Position numbers and translations under genes: made by a program
Shown: positions 24,665 to 32,319 of the stretch, piece by piece
How positions within the stretch are numbered: the stretch's first letter is position 1
Layout of the letters: every line of letters starts with the position of its first letter
NCBI GenBank assembly: GCA_937898525.1
Contig: CALCBC010000089.1
Span: 5,621-69,620, forward strand
Length of the DNA: 64,000 bases
Reading direction: 5' to 3'
From: an uncultured Sphingomonadales bacterium
GTDB taxonomy: Bacteria; Pseudomonadota; Alphaproteobacteria; Sphingomonadales; Sphingomonadaceae
Notes under the pieces: model-generated
Told to the model about the DNA's origin: nothing
Database searches by the model: none
The model's input: the letters and a program-made list of their open reading frames with translations, nothing else

Positions 24665-25314
24665 GCGACGCTCCGCGGAGGGTCCGGATGCCGCCGGCAC
24701 GAATTCTCGATGGCGGCCGAGAGCCAGGCGATCAGCTCCTCGCGCGCGCGGTCCTCGGCATCGGCGCGGCGCGAGATCATCGCCGCGAGCGGGGCGAAGA
24801 TGAAGTTCGCCGCGACGAGGCCGTAGAGCGTGGTCGCAACCGCCATGCCGATCGCCGCGGCGAAATCTCCGCCGTCGGCCCCGGGCGTGGACAGGCTGCC
24901 GAGTGAGACCAGCGTCCCGGCAAGGCCGAAGACCGGTGCGAGCTCGGCCGCGTTGACGAGCACGACCACCGCCCGCCGCGATGTCTCGATCCGCCGCGCG
25001 CGATGGTCCTCGTGGCTCTCGTGCAGCGCCTCGATCGAGCGCGTCTCGATCAGGGTGTCGGCCATCTCGTCGAACTCGCCGTCGCCGAAGTGATGCGGCT
25101 CGGCGCGCAGCAGCCCGTCCTCCTCGATTTCCTGCACCTGGATCGCGAGCTCGGCGCGCGCCCGCACGGGGTCGAACCGGCCGACAAACAAGTTCGCAAG
25201 AGCCGACAGCGCGAGCTTCGAGTCCGCCCAGCCGCAGCGCAGGACGGTCGCCAGCAGGGTCCCTGAGAGCACGAGCGCTGCCGAAGCGGGATCGAGCAGC
25301 GGGATTTCTGTCAT
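24661..25314 (-). CDS. MotA/TolQ/ExbB-family proton channel protein
   Basis: A 217-aa membrane protein. An N-terminal helix (PASAALVLSGTLLATVL), a charged cytoplasmic section with a short coiled region, and two C-terminal helices with AAELAPVFGLAGTLVSLGSL and GMAVATTLYGLVAANFIFAPL, the signature of this family. It is closer in length to TolQ/ExbB than to MotA, which is nearly 290 aa here. A GGAG ribosome site lies before ATG 25314. It opens the minus-strand operon leading to fliA, facing flgB. Confidence 0.85.
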   Translation of the reverse strand: MTEIPLLDPASAALVLSGTLLATVLRCGWADSKLALSALANLFVGRFDPVRARAELAIQVQEIEEDGLLRAEPHHFGDGEFDEMADTLIETRSIEALHESHEDHRARRIETSRRAVVVLVNAAELAPVFGLAGTLVSLGSLSTPGADGGDFAAAIGMAVATTLYGLVAANFIFAPLAAMISRRADAEDRAREELIAWLSAAIENSCRRHPDPPRSVA

Positions 25315-25330
25315 GCCTGTTTCTCCATGT

Positions 25331-25404
25331 CGGCAAAGAACGGCACATTTCCCGGGGTTTCAGCAGGCGGCGGAACTTTGCCGGTGTTCGGCAAGGCTTT
25401 GCCG
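25331..25404 (+). promoter_or_regulatory. Repeated CGGC-N4-CTTTGCCG elements, probable activator sites
   Basis: Two 16-bp copies, 25368-25383 and 25389-25404, share the pattern CGGCNNNNCTTTGCCG and are 21 bp apart, i.e. two helical turns. A third, inverted and diverged copy (CGGCAAAGAACGGC) is at 25331-25344. They lie about 35-70 bp upstream of the flgB sigma-54 promoter, where an enhancer-binding activator such as the FlbD-like protein would sit. The same block could act on the divergent MotA-like operon. Confidence 0.6.
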
Positions 25405-25437
25405 CACAGGCATCCCTGCCCACCCCCGTCGGCCAAT

Positions 25438-25452
25438 TGGCACGCTCCTTGC
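25438..25452 (+). promoter_or_regulatory. Sigma-54 promoter of the flgB operon
   Basis: TGGCACGCTCCTTGC matches the -24/-12 consensus TGGCACG-N4-TTGC at every fixed position, with exactly 10 nt between GG and GC. Transcription would start near 25464, about 20 nt before the flgB ATG. Confidence 0.9.
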
Positions 25453-25483
25453 GACAGACCGGTGCCAAAGGACGGAGACGGCC

Positions 25484-25831
25484 ATGAACGAAGGACTTTT
25501 CGGCATCCACGGGGCGGCGCTCGAAGTGCGGTCGCAGCGCCTTGGCATGCTGGGCTCGAACATCGCCAACGCGGCTACCCCCGGATACAAGGCCCGCGAC
25601 GTCGACTTCGCAGCCGCGCTCGAGGCGCGGCTCCGCGGCGCGGAAGCGGACGACGCTGTCAATGCCGCCGTGCAGTACCGCGTGCCGGTCATGCCGAGCC
25701 TCGACGGCAATACGGTCGAGATGGCGGTCGAGCAGACCGCCTTTGCCGAGACCGCCGTCGCCTATTCCGCCACCCTCGGTTTCCTGCGCGGACGGATCGA
25801 GACCGTTACGCGCGCGATCAGGGGCGAATGA
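25484..25831 (+). CDS. flgB: Flagellar basal-body rod protein FlgB
   Basis: Proximal rod subunit next to the MS ring. The 115-aa protein has LGMLGSNIANAATPGYKARDVDF, the N-terminal D0 signature of rod and hook proteins (given here in parts: LGMLGSNIANA, ATPGYKARDVDF). ATG 25484 is chosen from the GGAG site and the sigma-54 start just upstream; the frame is open before it but that is promoter DNA. It overlaps flgC by 4 nt. Confidence 0.94.
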   Translation: MNEGLFGIHGAALEVRSQRLGMLGSNIANAATPGYKARDVDFAAALEARLRGAEADDAVNAAVQYRVPVMPSLDGNTVEMAVEQTAFAETAVAYSATLGFLRGRIETVTRAIRGE

Positions 25832-26238
25832 CGATGCCGGGCCCGATGACCCTGTTCGATGTCGGCCAGCGCGCCATGTCGGCACAGCTCGTGCGGATGA
25901 ACGCGGCGGCTTCCAACCTCGCCAACGCGGGCAGCGTCGCCGGCAGCGAGCGCGACGCCTACGTCCCGCTGCGCCCGGTCTTCGCCGAGCAGCTCGACCA
26001 GGCCACCGGCCTCAGCACCGTGCGGGTCGAGGGCGTCTATCGCGCCGACGTCACCCCGACGCGCGTGCACGATCCCGACCATCCCCTGGCCGACGAGAAC
26101 GGCGACGTATGGACGGCGCCGGTCGATGAGAACGCCGAGATGGTCGAGATGCTCGAAGCCTCGCGCCAGTACCGCAACGTCGTCGAGGCGCTCTCTACCG
26201 CAAAGCAGCTGATGCTCGAAACGATGAGGATGAAATGA
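25828..26238 (+). CDS. flgC: Flagellar basal-body rod protein FlgC
   Basis: Rod subunit exported by the flagellar type III system. The 136-aa protein has the N-terminal heptad region (MNAAASNLANAGSVAGSE) and the C-terminal rod motif NAEMVEMLEASRQYRNVVEAL. ATG 25828 overlaps the flgB stop (ATGA); a second in-frame ATG two codons later is equally possible. It overlaps flgD. Confidence 0.95.
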   Translation: MTMPGPMTLFDVGQRAMSAQLVRMNAAASNLANAGSVAGSERDAYVPLRPVFAEQLDQATGLSTVRVEGVYRADVTPTRVHDPDHPLADENGDVWTAPVDENAEMVEMLEASRQYRNVVEALSTAKQLMLETMRMK

Positions 26239-26510
26239 GCGTATCCCCGATCAACACCCCTTCGGGGACCCCCGCAGGCTCGAGCACGGGCCGAGACTTC
26301 TCGTCGCTCGGGCAGGCCGACTTCCTGCGCCTGCTGACCGTGCAGATGCAGCAGCAGGACCCGTTCGATCCGGTCGATAACAAGGAGATGCTGGCGCAGA
26401 TGGCGCAGTTCTCCAGCCTCGCCGGCATCAACGACGTCAACGCCACGCTTCAGCAGATCTCGGCCAAGCTCGATGCGCTGGCCGCAGCCCAAAACGCCAC
26501 CACCGACTGA
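26235..26510 (+). CDS. flgD: Very short hook-cap protein FlgD
   Basis: FlgD caps the growing hook and helps FlgE subunits polymerise. Only 91 aa are encoded, against about 230 in Salmonella. The conserved N-terminal part is intact (LGQADFLRLLTVQMQQQDPF, then DNKEMLAQMAQFSSLAGI), followed by a coiled-coil-like tail (NATLQQISAKLDALAAAQ) and a normal stop. The usual C-terminal Ig/Tudor-like domain is absent, and no remnant follows, because flgE begins 21 nt later. It overlaps flgC by 4 nt. Confidence 0.92.
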   Translation: MSVSPINTPSGTPAGSSTGRDFSSLGQADFLRLLTVQMQQQDPFDPVDNKEMLAQMAQFSSLAGINDVNATLQQISAKLDALAAAQNATTD

Positions 26511-26530
26511 TCACCAAGGAGCACCGTTCC

Positions 26531-27337
26531 ATGTCTTTCTACACTTCGCTCAACGGGCTCAAGAACGCCCAGACCGATCTGGGCGTGATCGCCCACAACA
26601 TCGCCAACGTCGAAACTTCCGGCTTCAAGAAGGGCAACACCCAGTTCGCCGACATCGTGGTCAACTCGGCCTCGTCGAACCCGCGGATGACGCAGGGCAT
26701 CGGCGCGCGCGTCGAGGCGATCGTGCAGAACTTCGCGCTCGGCCCGATCGAGCAGACCGGCTCGGCACTCGACATCGCGATCGGCGGAGACGGGTTCTTC
26801 GCGATGCGGGCGGTCGACGGGTCGATGCTCTACACCCGCAACGGCAGCTTCGACATGGACGGCGCCGGCTACATCAACGACGGCTCGGGCAACCGGCTGC
26901 AGGTGTTCCCGATGGATGCCACGGGCACGATCACCAGCACGACGCCGGTCGACGCGCAGGTTCCGCCGATGAACGGGACCGCCGAGTTCGCCGGTATCTC
27001 GATCCTCGAGGACGGCCAGGCCATCGCGACCTATGCCGACGGCAGCCAGCTCCATGTCGGCACCGTGGCGCTCGCCCGATTCGTCGCCCCGACCGGGCTC
27101 AAGCAGGTCGGCTCGTCGAACTGGGAGGCGACCGGCCTCTCCGGACCCGCGACCTACGGCCAGCCCAACCAGGGCGCGTTCGGCTCGCTGCTCTCGGGCG
27201 CGATCGAGCGCTCCAACGTCGACATCGCCGAGGAACTGGTGGGGCTGATCACGGCCCAGCGCAACTTCCAGGCCAATGCCAAGGCGATCGATACCGCGAC
27301 CCAGGTGTCGCAGACGATCATGAACCTGCGCACCTGA
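26531..27337 (+). CDS. flgE: Flagellar hook protein FlgE, short form
   Basis: Main hook subunit, the flexible joint between rod and filament. The N-terminus (MSFYTSLNGLKNAQTDLGVI and HNIANVETSGFKKGNTQFAD) and C-terminus (NVDIAEELVGLITAQRNFQA) are canonical. At 268 aa it is far shorter than Salmonella FlgE (about 400) and about the size of FlgG, so the outer D2 domain is largely missing. It sits where flgE belongs, after flgD with an AAGGAG site. Confidence 0.92.
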   Translation: MSFYTSLNGLKNAQTDLGVIAHNIANVETSGFKKGNTQFADIVVNSASSNPRMTQGIGARVEAIVQNFALGPIEQTGSALDIAIGGDGFFAMRAVDGSMLYTRNGSFDMDGAGYINDGSGNRLQVFPMDATGTITSTTPVDAQVPPMNGTAEFAGISILEDGQAIATYADGSQLHVGTVALARFVAPTGLKQVGSSNWEATGLSGPATYGQPNQGAFGSLLSGAIERSNVDIAEELVGLITAQRNFQANAKAIDTATQVSQTIMNLRT

Positions 27338-27365
27338 TCGGGGCCGGGTCTAGCGGAGAAGCGGC

Positions 27366-28106
27366 ATGGACCGGCTGATCTACACCGCCCTCTCGGGCAT
27401 GCAGGCGTCGATGAACCGGCAGCGCACGATCGCCAGCAACATGGCGAACGCGCAGACCATCGGCTTCCGCGCCGAGGTGTTCGACCAGCGCCCGGTGACC
27501 ATCGCCGGCGAGGGGCTCCAGGCACGTGCTATGCAGGAAAGCGGCGTCCGCTCGGCCGACATGTCGGGCGGCGAGATCGTCGAAACCGGCCGTCCGCTCG
27601 ACGTGGCGGTCGAAGGCGACGCGCTGATCGCCGTGCAGGCGCCCGACGGGACGGAAGCCTATACCCGGCGCGGAGATCTGACGATCACCGCCGGCGGCTT
27701 GCTGGTCAACGGCGAGGGTCATCCGGTGCTCGGCGAGGCTGGCCCGATCACGCTGCCGCTCAACGGAACCCCGGCGATCGCGCCCGATGGCACGATCACG
27801 GTCACCGACCCGGCCGCGCCCGACCAGCCTCCGCAGGAGGTCGGCCGGATCAAGCTCGCGGGCTGGATGGGCAGCCCGATCGCCAAGGGCCTCGACGGTC
27901 TGTTCCGCGTCGAGGGCGGCGGCGTGCTGCCGCGCGACGAGGCGGCGACGGTCAAGACGGGCAGCCTCGAGGAATCGAACGTGAACACCACCGAGGTGCT
28001 GGTCGAGATGATCGACGCGCAGCGCCTCTACGCGATGCGCAGCAAGGTGATCAGCACCGCGCGCGACATCGACGAAAGCGGCGCGCAGTTGATGCGCCTC
28101 GGCTGA
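27366..28106 (+). CDS. flgF: Flagellar basal-body rod protein FlgF
   Basis: Proximal rod protein. The 246-aa product begins MDRLIYTALSGMQASMNRQ and has SNMANAQTIGFRAEVFDQRP, typical of FlgF, plus the C-terminal rod motif NVNTTEVLVEMIDAQRLYAM. Length is normal. The ribosome site is GGAGAAGCGGC before ATG 27366. The order flgE-flgF-flgG supports the call. Confidence 0.95.
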   Translation: MDRLIYTALSGMQASMNRQRTIASNMANAQTIGFRAEVFDQRPVTIAGEGLQARAMQESGVRSADMSGGEIVETGRPLDVAVEGDALIAVQAPDGTEAYTRRGDLTITAGGLLVNGEGHPVLGEAGPITLPLNGTPAIAPDGTITVTDPAAPDQPPQEVGRIKLAGWMGSPIAKGLDGLFRVEGGGVLPRDEAATVKTGSLEESNVNTTEVLVEMIDAQRLYAMRSKVISTARDIDESGAQLMRLG

Positions 28107-28122
28107 GGAAAGGACAACGACA

Positions 28123-28911
28123 ATGCCAGTTTCGGCTCTCCAGGTCGCCCGCACCGGGCTCGAGGCACAGGATGCGCGGATGCGCGTCATCGCCAACAAC
28201 CTGGCCAACGTCGGCACCACTGCGTTCAAGAAGGACCGGGCGAACTTCGCCACGCTCGCCTACCAGGACGCCCGCGTCGCGGGGCAGCGTTCCTCGGGCG
28301 AGACTGCCTATGCCACCGGGCTCAATCTCGGCACCGGCGTCGCGGTCCAGTCGACCAGCCAGATCGTCACCCAGGGCGCGCTGCAGACCACCAACAACGC
28401 GCTCGACCTCGCGCTCGACGGCGACGGCTACTTCCAGGTCGAAATGCCCGGGGGGCAGCTCGGATACACCCGCGCGGGCAACTTCGCGCTCTCGGCCGAA
28501 GGCCAGATCGTCACCCAGCAGGGCTACGTCGTCCAGCCCGCGATCACCGTTCCCGAAGGCGCCAGCGCGATCACCGTCTCGCCCGACGGGATCGTCACGG
28601 CGATCCTCGACGGCGAAAGCGAGCCCTCGGAGCTCGGGCAGCTGCAGATCGCGAGCTTCACCAACCCGGCCGGGCTGCGCGCGATCGGCGACAACTTCCT
28701 CGTCGAGACCGCCGCCAGCGGCGCTCCCCAGCTGGGGCCGGGCGGCGAACTCGGCCGCGGCAACATCCGGCAGGGGATGCTCGAGGCCTCGAACGTCAAC
28801 ATCGTCGAGGAGCTCGTCAGCATGATCGAGTGCCAGCGGGCCTACGAGATCAGCTCCAAGATGATCTCGTCGGTCGACGAGATGCTGCGCAACGCCAACC
28901 AGACGCTGTGA
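28123..28911 (+). CDS. flgG: Flagellar distal rod protein FlgG
   Basis: Builds the stiff distal rod. The 262-aa protein has VARTGLEAQDARMRVIANNL at the N-terminus, the central TGVAVQSTSQIVTQGALQ stretch which is the FlgG-specific segment that stiffens the rod, and EASNVNIVEELVSMIECQRA at the C-terminus. AGGAAAGGA precedes the ATG. Normal length. Confidence 0.97.
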   Translation: MPVSALQVARTGLEAQDARMRVIANNLANVGTTAFKKDRANFATLAYQDARVAGQRSSGETAYATGLNLGTGVAVQSTSQIVTQGALQTTNNALDLALDGDGYFQVEMPGGQLGYTRAGNFALSAEGQIVTQQGYVVQPAITVPEGASAITVSPDGIVTAILDGESEPSELGQLQIASFTNPAGLRAIGDNFLVETAASGAPQLGPGGELGRGNIRQGMLEASNVNIVEELVSMIECQRAYEISSKMISSVDEMLRNANQTL

Positions 28912-28919
28912 GGTTCACC

Positions 28920-29570
28920 ATGAAGCGCTCGACGGCGGCCGCAGCCGCCCTGCTCCTGCTCGCCGCCTGCGGCGCCGAGCGTCCCGCCGGCTTCACCGCC
29001 GCGCTCCCGCCACCGCCGCAGGCCGCGCCGGCGCCGGCCGACGGGGCCATCTTCAACGTCGCGACCGGCTATGCGCCGCTGCACTACGGGCAGCGCGCGC
29101 ATCGCGTCGGCGACCTCGTCACGGTAGTGCTTGTCGAACGGACGACGACTGCGAAATCGGCGGATTCGTCGCAGAGGCGCGACGGCGGCTTCGCACTACG
29201 GCCGCCGACGACCGGTCCGTTCTCGTTCGACCCCAACGTGCTTAATTCCGGCGGCTCCTCGTCGTTCAATGGGGGCGGAGACGCGTCGCAGACCAGCTCG
29301 CTCAGGGGGGACATAACCGTGACCATTGCGGAAGTGCGCCCCAACGGAACGGCCCTGGTGAGGGGGGAGAAGCTCATGCAGTTCAGCCAGGGCGAAGAGT
29401 GGGTGCAGCTTTCGGGCATCATTCGCCTGGCCGACATCGACCCCGACAACCGCATCGCCTCCCCCCGCGTGGCCGACGCGCAGATCACCTACGCCGGGCG
29501 CGGCGCGATCCAGCGCGCGAGCCGCGAAGGCTGGCTGTCGCGCTTCTTCAACCTCGTGGCTCCGTTCTGA
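28920..29570 (+). CDS. flgH: Flagellar L-ring lipoprotein FlgH
   Basis: Forms the outer-membrane L ring. The 216-aa precursor starts MKRSTAAAAALLLLAACGAE, with lipobox LAAC. The mature part has HRVGDLVTVVLVERTTTAKS, LRGDITVTIAEVRPNGTALV and RLADIDPDNRIASPRVADAQ, all standard. ATG 28920 lies 8 nt after flgG; the frame is open further up but overlaps flgG. Confidence 0.97.
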   Translation: MKRSTAAAAALLLLAACGAERPAGFTAALPPPPQAAPAPADGAIFNVATGYAPLHYGQRAHRVGDLVTVVLVERTTTAKSADSSQRRDGGFALRPPTTGPFSFDPNVLNSGGSSSFNGGGDASQTSSLRGDITVTIAEVRPNGTALVRGEKLMQFSQGEEWVQLSGIIRLADIDPDNRIASPRVADAQITYAGRGAIQRASREGWLSRFFNLVAPF

Positions 29571-29580
29571 GGTCGAGGCC

Positions 29581-30678
29581 ATGATCCGCGCTCTCCTCGT
29601 CGCTCTCACTGGTCTCCTCGCCCTCGCCGCCGCGCCCGCGTCGGCCGAGCGCGTGCGCGATCTCGGCTCTTTCCAGTCGGTCCGCTCGAACCAGCTGACT
29701 GGCTACGGCATCGTCGTCGGCCTCGACGGAACGGGCGACGACAATTTCGCCTACGTGACCCAGGCCATGCGCGGGGTTTCCGGACGGTTCGGACTTCAGC
29801 TCCCGCCGGGCGTGAACCCGGCGCTGAAAAACGCCGCCGCGGTGATGATCACCGCGGAACTGCCCGCCTTCGCCAAGCCGGGACAGCGGATCGACGTGAC
29901 CGTCTCGGCGATCGGCAAGGCCAAGAGCCTGCGCGGCGGCGCGCTGATCATGACCCCGCTCTACGGCGCCGACGGCGAAATCTACGCGATGGCCCAGGGC
30001 AGCCTTGCCGTGGGAGGCCTCGGCGTCTCGGCGCGCGACGGATCGAGCGTGACGGTCAACGTGCCCACCGTGGGCCGCATTCCCGATGGCGCCAGCGTCG
30101 AGCGCGCGGTCGCGACCGGGTTCGACCAGTCCGAGATCCTGCGCTGGAACCTCGCGCAGGCCGATTTCCTGACCGCCGCGCGCGTGCGCGACGCGATCAA
30201 CGCGCAGTTCCCGGGCACCGCCACGATCGAGGACGGCGTCACGCTGGCGCTGCGCCTGCCGCTGGCTCCGGATACCCGCGCGGGCATGATGGCCGCGATC
30301 GAGATGATCGAGGTCGAGCCGGCCGAGAGCGCCGCCCGCGTGATCGTCAACAGCCGCACCGGTACGGTCGTGATCTCGAGCGCGGTGCGCCTGGCGCCCG
30401 CAGCGATCAGCCACGGCAGCCTCGTCGTGCGGATCACCGAGGATCCGCTGGTCGTGCAGCCCGCGCCGTTCAGCCGCGGCCAGACCGCCGTCGAACAGGA
30501 CAGCACGATCGACATCGAACAACCCGCAGGCCACGTCTCGCTTTTCGAGCCCGGCGCCTCGCTCGCCGAGGTGGTCGACGCGCTCAACATGCTGGGTGCG
30601 AGCCCGGCGGACCTCGTGGCGATCCTTGAGGCGCTGAAGCAGGCCGGCTCGCTCAAGGCCGAGATGGTGGTGATATGA
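29581..30678 (+). CDS. flgI: Flagellar P-ring protein FlgI
   Basis: Forms the periplasmic P ring around the rod, with FlgA as chaperone. The 365-aa precursor has a Sec signal (LLVALTGLLALAAAPASA) and the conserved opening RVRDLGSFQSVRSNQLTGYG followed by VVGLDGTGDD. The C-terminus (SLAEVVDALNMLGASPADLV) is canonical. It ends in an ATGA overlap with flgJ. Confidence 0.97.
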   Translation: MIRALLVALTGLLALAAAPASAERVRDLGSFQSVRSNQLTGYGIVVGLDGTGDDNFAYVTQAMRGVSGRFGLQLPPGVNPALKNAAAVMITAELPAFAKPGQRIDVTVSAIGKAKSLRGGALIMTPLYGADGEIYAMAQGSLAVGGLGVSARDGSSVTVNVPTVGRIPDGASVERAVATGFDQSEILRWNLAQADFLTAARVRDAINAQFPGTATIEDGVTLALRLPLAPDTRAGMMAAIEMIEVEPAESAARVIVNSRTGTVVISSAVRLAPAAISHGSLVVRITEDPLVVQPAPFSRGQTAVEQDSTIDIEQPAGHVSLFEPGASLAEVVDALNMLGASPADLVAILEALKQAGSLKAEMVVI

Positions 30679-30974
30679 TCGTCTCCGTCCCCCCGGGCGC
30701 GATCGGCGCCGGCCCCGGAGCTGTGCCGGGCAGCGAGCGCGAGCGCCTCGCCGCCGCAGCCCAGCAGTTCGAAGCCATCCTGCTCCGCCAGATGCTCGCC
30801 GCCGCCCGAAGCACCGACTTCGGCGGCGACGACCTGTTCGGCGGCGCGGGCGAGGAAACCTTCCGCGAGTTGCGCGACGCCGAATTCGCCCGGGTCGCCA
30901 GCGAGAGCGGGGCGATCGGGCTGGCCGAGCAGATCGAGGCGCAGCTCGCCCGCTTCCTGCCGAGGGAGGACTGA
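30675..30974 (+). CDS. flgJ: Rod-binding protein FlgJ, muramidase domain absent
   Basis: Only the N-terminal rod-binding domain is present: 99 aa with LAAAAQQFEAILLRQMLAAA and a Gly/Asp-rich turn. The C-terminal muramidase of Salmonella FlgJ is missing; the separately encoded transglycosylase at 22119 probably supplies it, as described for Rhodobacter. The start overlaps flgI and flgK follows 3 nt later. Confidence 0.92.
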   Translation: MIVSVPPGAIGAGPGAVPGSERERLAAAAQQFEAILLRQMLAAARSTDFGGDDLFGGAGEETFRELRDAEFARVASESGAIGLAEQIEAQLARFLPRED

Positions 30975-30977
30975 CGC

Positions 30978-32315
30978 ATGGCCTCCGACCTCCTTTCGAT
31001 CGCCGCCAGCGGCGCCCGGGCGGCCCGCAGTGCGCTCGACGTGACCGCGCAGAACATCGCCAACGCGGCTTCCGACGGCTACGTCCGCCGCAGCGTGCGG
31101 ATGGAGGAGGTCTCCGCGTCCGGCGGCCTCGGGCGGGTCGGCGACCTCTCGCTCTCAGGCGTGCGCATCGACGGCATCTCGCGCAACGCCGACATGTTCC
31201 GCCAGGCCGAAGTGCGCCGGACCAATTCCGACGCGACACGCGCCGCAACCGAGCTGGCGGGCCTGGAAAACATCGAGAGCGCCGTCGAGCAGGCGGGAAT
31301 ATTCTCCGCGATCGTCGAGTTCGAAAGCGCGCTGAGGCAGCTCGAAGCCGACCCCGTGGATTCGTCGCTGCGCGCCGCGGTCGTGGCCGCCGCCGAGACC
31401 ATGGCCGGCAAGTTCAACATTGCCGCGGAAAGCCTCGCCTCGGCGGTCGCCGGTGCGCAGTTCCAGGCCGATGCTTCGGTCAACGAAGCCAACGTGATCG
31501 CCGCCGAGCTCGCGCGGATCAACGTGCGGCTGGCGCGCGCCGGCGCCGGCAGCAGCGATCGGGCGAGCCTGCTCGACCAGCGCGACCTGATGCTCGAGCG
31601 GCTGAGCGGCATTACCGAGGCGCACGCCACTTTCGGCCCTGACGGCGGCGTTACCGTCCGCGTCGGCGGCAGCGCCGGGCCCCTGCTGGTCAGCGGCGGG
31701 ACGTCCGAGGCGTTCGCGATGACCCTTGCCGCCGACGGGACGCCGAACTTCGCAGTCGGCGGCACGCCAGTCTCGCCGGGCGGCGGGGCGCTCGCCGGCC
31801 ACGCACTGGCGCTGAACGAAGCCGTGCAGGTTGGCGCGGCGCTTGACCAGCTGGCCGCGGACATCGCCGCTCTGGTCAACGGCTCCCAGACGAGCGGCGT
31901 CGCGCTCGACGGCTCCGCGGGGCAGCCCATGTTCACCGGGACGACCGCAGCCACGCTGCGGACCGCGCTCGGCGACGGCCGCCTGGTAGCCACCGCGCCC
32001 GCCGGGTCACCGGCCGGGAGCCGCGACGCAAGCCAGCTGATCGGCTTGCGTACGGCGTTCGAAACGGGCGGGGTTGCCGAGCGGATGAACGGGATCATGT
32101 TCGGCATCTCCAGCCGTGTCGCCGGGCACAAGATCACCGCCGAGGCGCTCGATGCGATCGCGGCCTCGGCGCGAATCTCGCTCGAGCAGCAGGCGGGCGT
32201 CGACCTCGACACGGAAGCGGCCAACCTGATCCGCTACCAGCAGGCATTCCAGGCCTCGGGACGCGCGATGCAGGTCGCCTCGGACATCTTCGACACGCTG
32301 ATCGGGATCGGATGA
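30978..32315 (+). CDS. flgK: Hook-filament junction protein FlgK
   Basis: First junction protein between hook and filament. The 445-aa product has the N-terminal LDVTAQNIANAASDGYVRRS and the C-terminal LDTEAANLIRYQQAFQASGR, typical of HAP1. It is shorter than the Salmonella protein (about 550 aa), so the outer domains are reduced, in line with the short FlgE. It would be carried to the gate by FlgN. flgL follows after 4 nt. Confidence 0.95.
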   Translation: MASDLLSIAASGARAARSALDVTAQNIANAASDGYVRRSVRMEEVSASGGLGRVGDLSLSGVRIDGISRNADMFRQAEVRRTNSDATRAATELAGLENIESAVEQAGIFSAIVEFESALRQLEADPVDSSLRAAVVAAAETMAGKFNIAAESLASAVAGAQFQADASVNEANVIAAELARINVRLARAGAGSSDRASLLDQRDLMLERLSGITEAHATFGPDGGVTVRVGGSAGPLLVSGGTSEAFAMTLAADGTPNFAVGGTPVSPGGGALAGHALALNEAVQVGAALDQLAADIAALVNGSQTSGVALDGSAGQPMFTGTTAATLRTALGDGRLVATAPAGSPAGSRDASQLIGLRTAFETGGVAERMNGIMFGISSRVAGHKITAEALDAIAASARISLEQQAGVDLDTEAANLIRYQQAFQASGRAMQVASDIFDTLIGIG

Positions 32316-32319
32316 GCCG

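Noticed and set aside
25390..25404. A sigma-54 promoter on the minus strand for the MotA/ExbB-like operon
   Set aside because: The best candidates have GG and GC 9 nt apart instead of 10, so they are more likely activator sites than promoters.
29548..31248. A 566-codon minus-strand frame over flgI and flgJ
   Set aside because: Antisense to conserved flagellar genes and no start signal.
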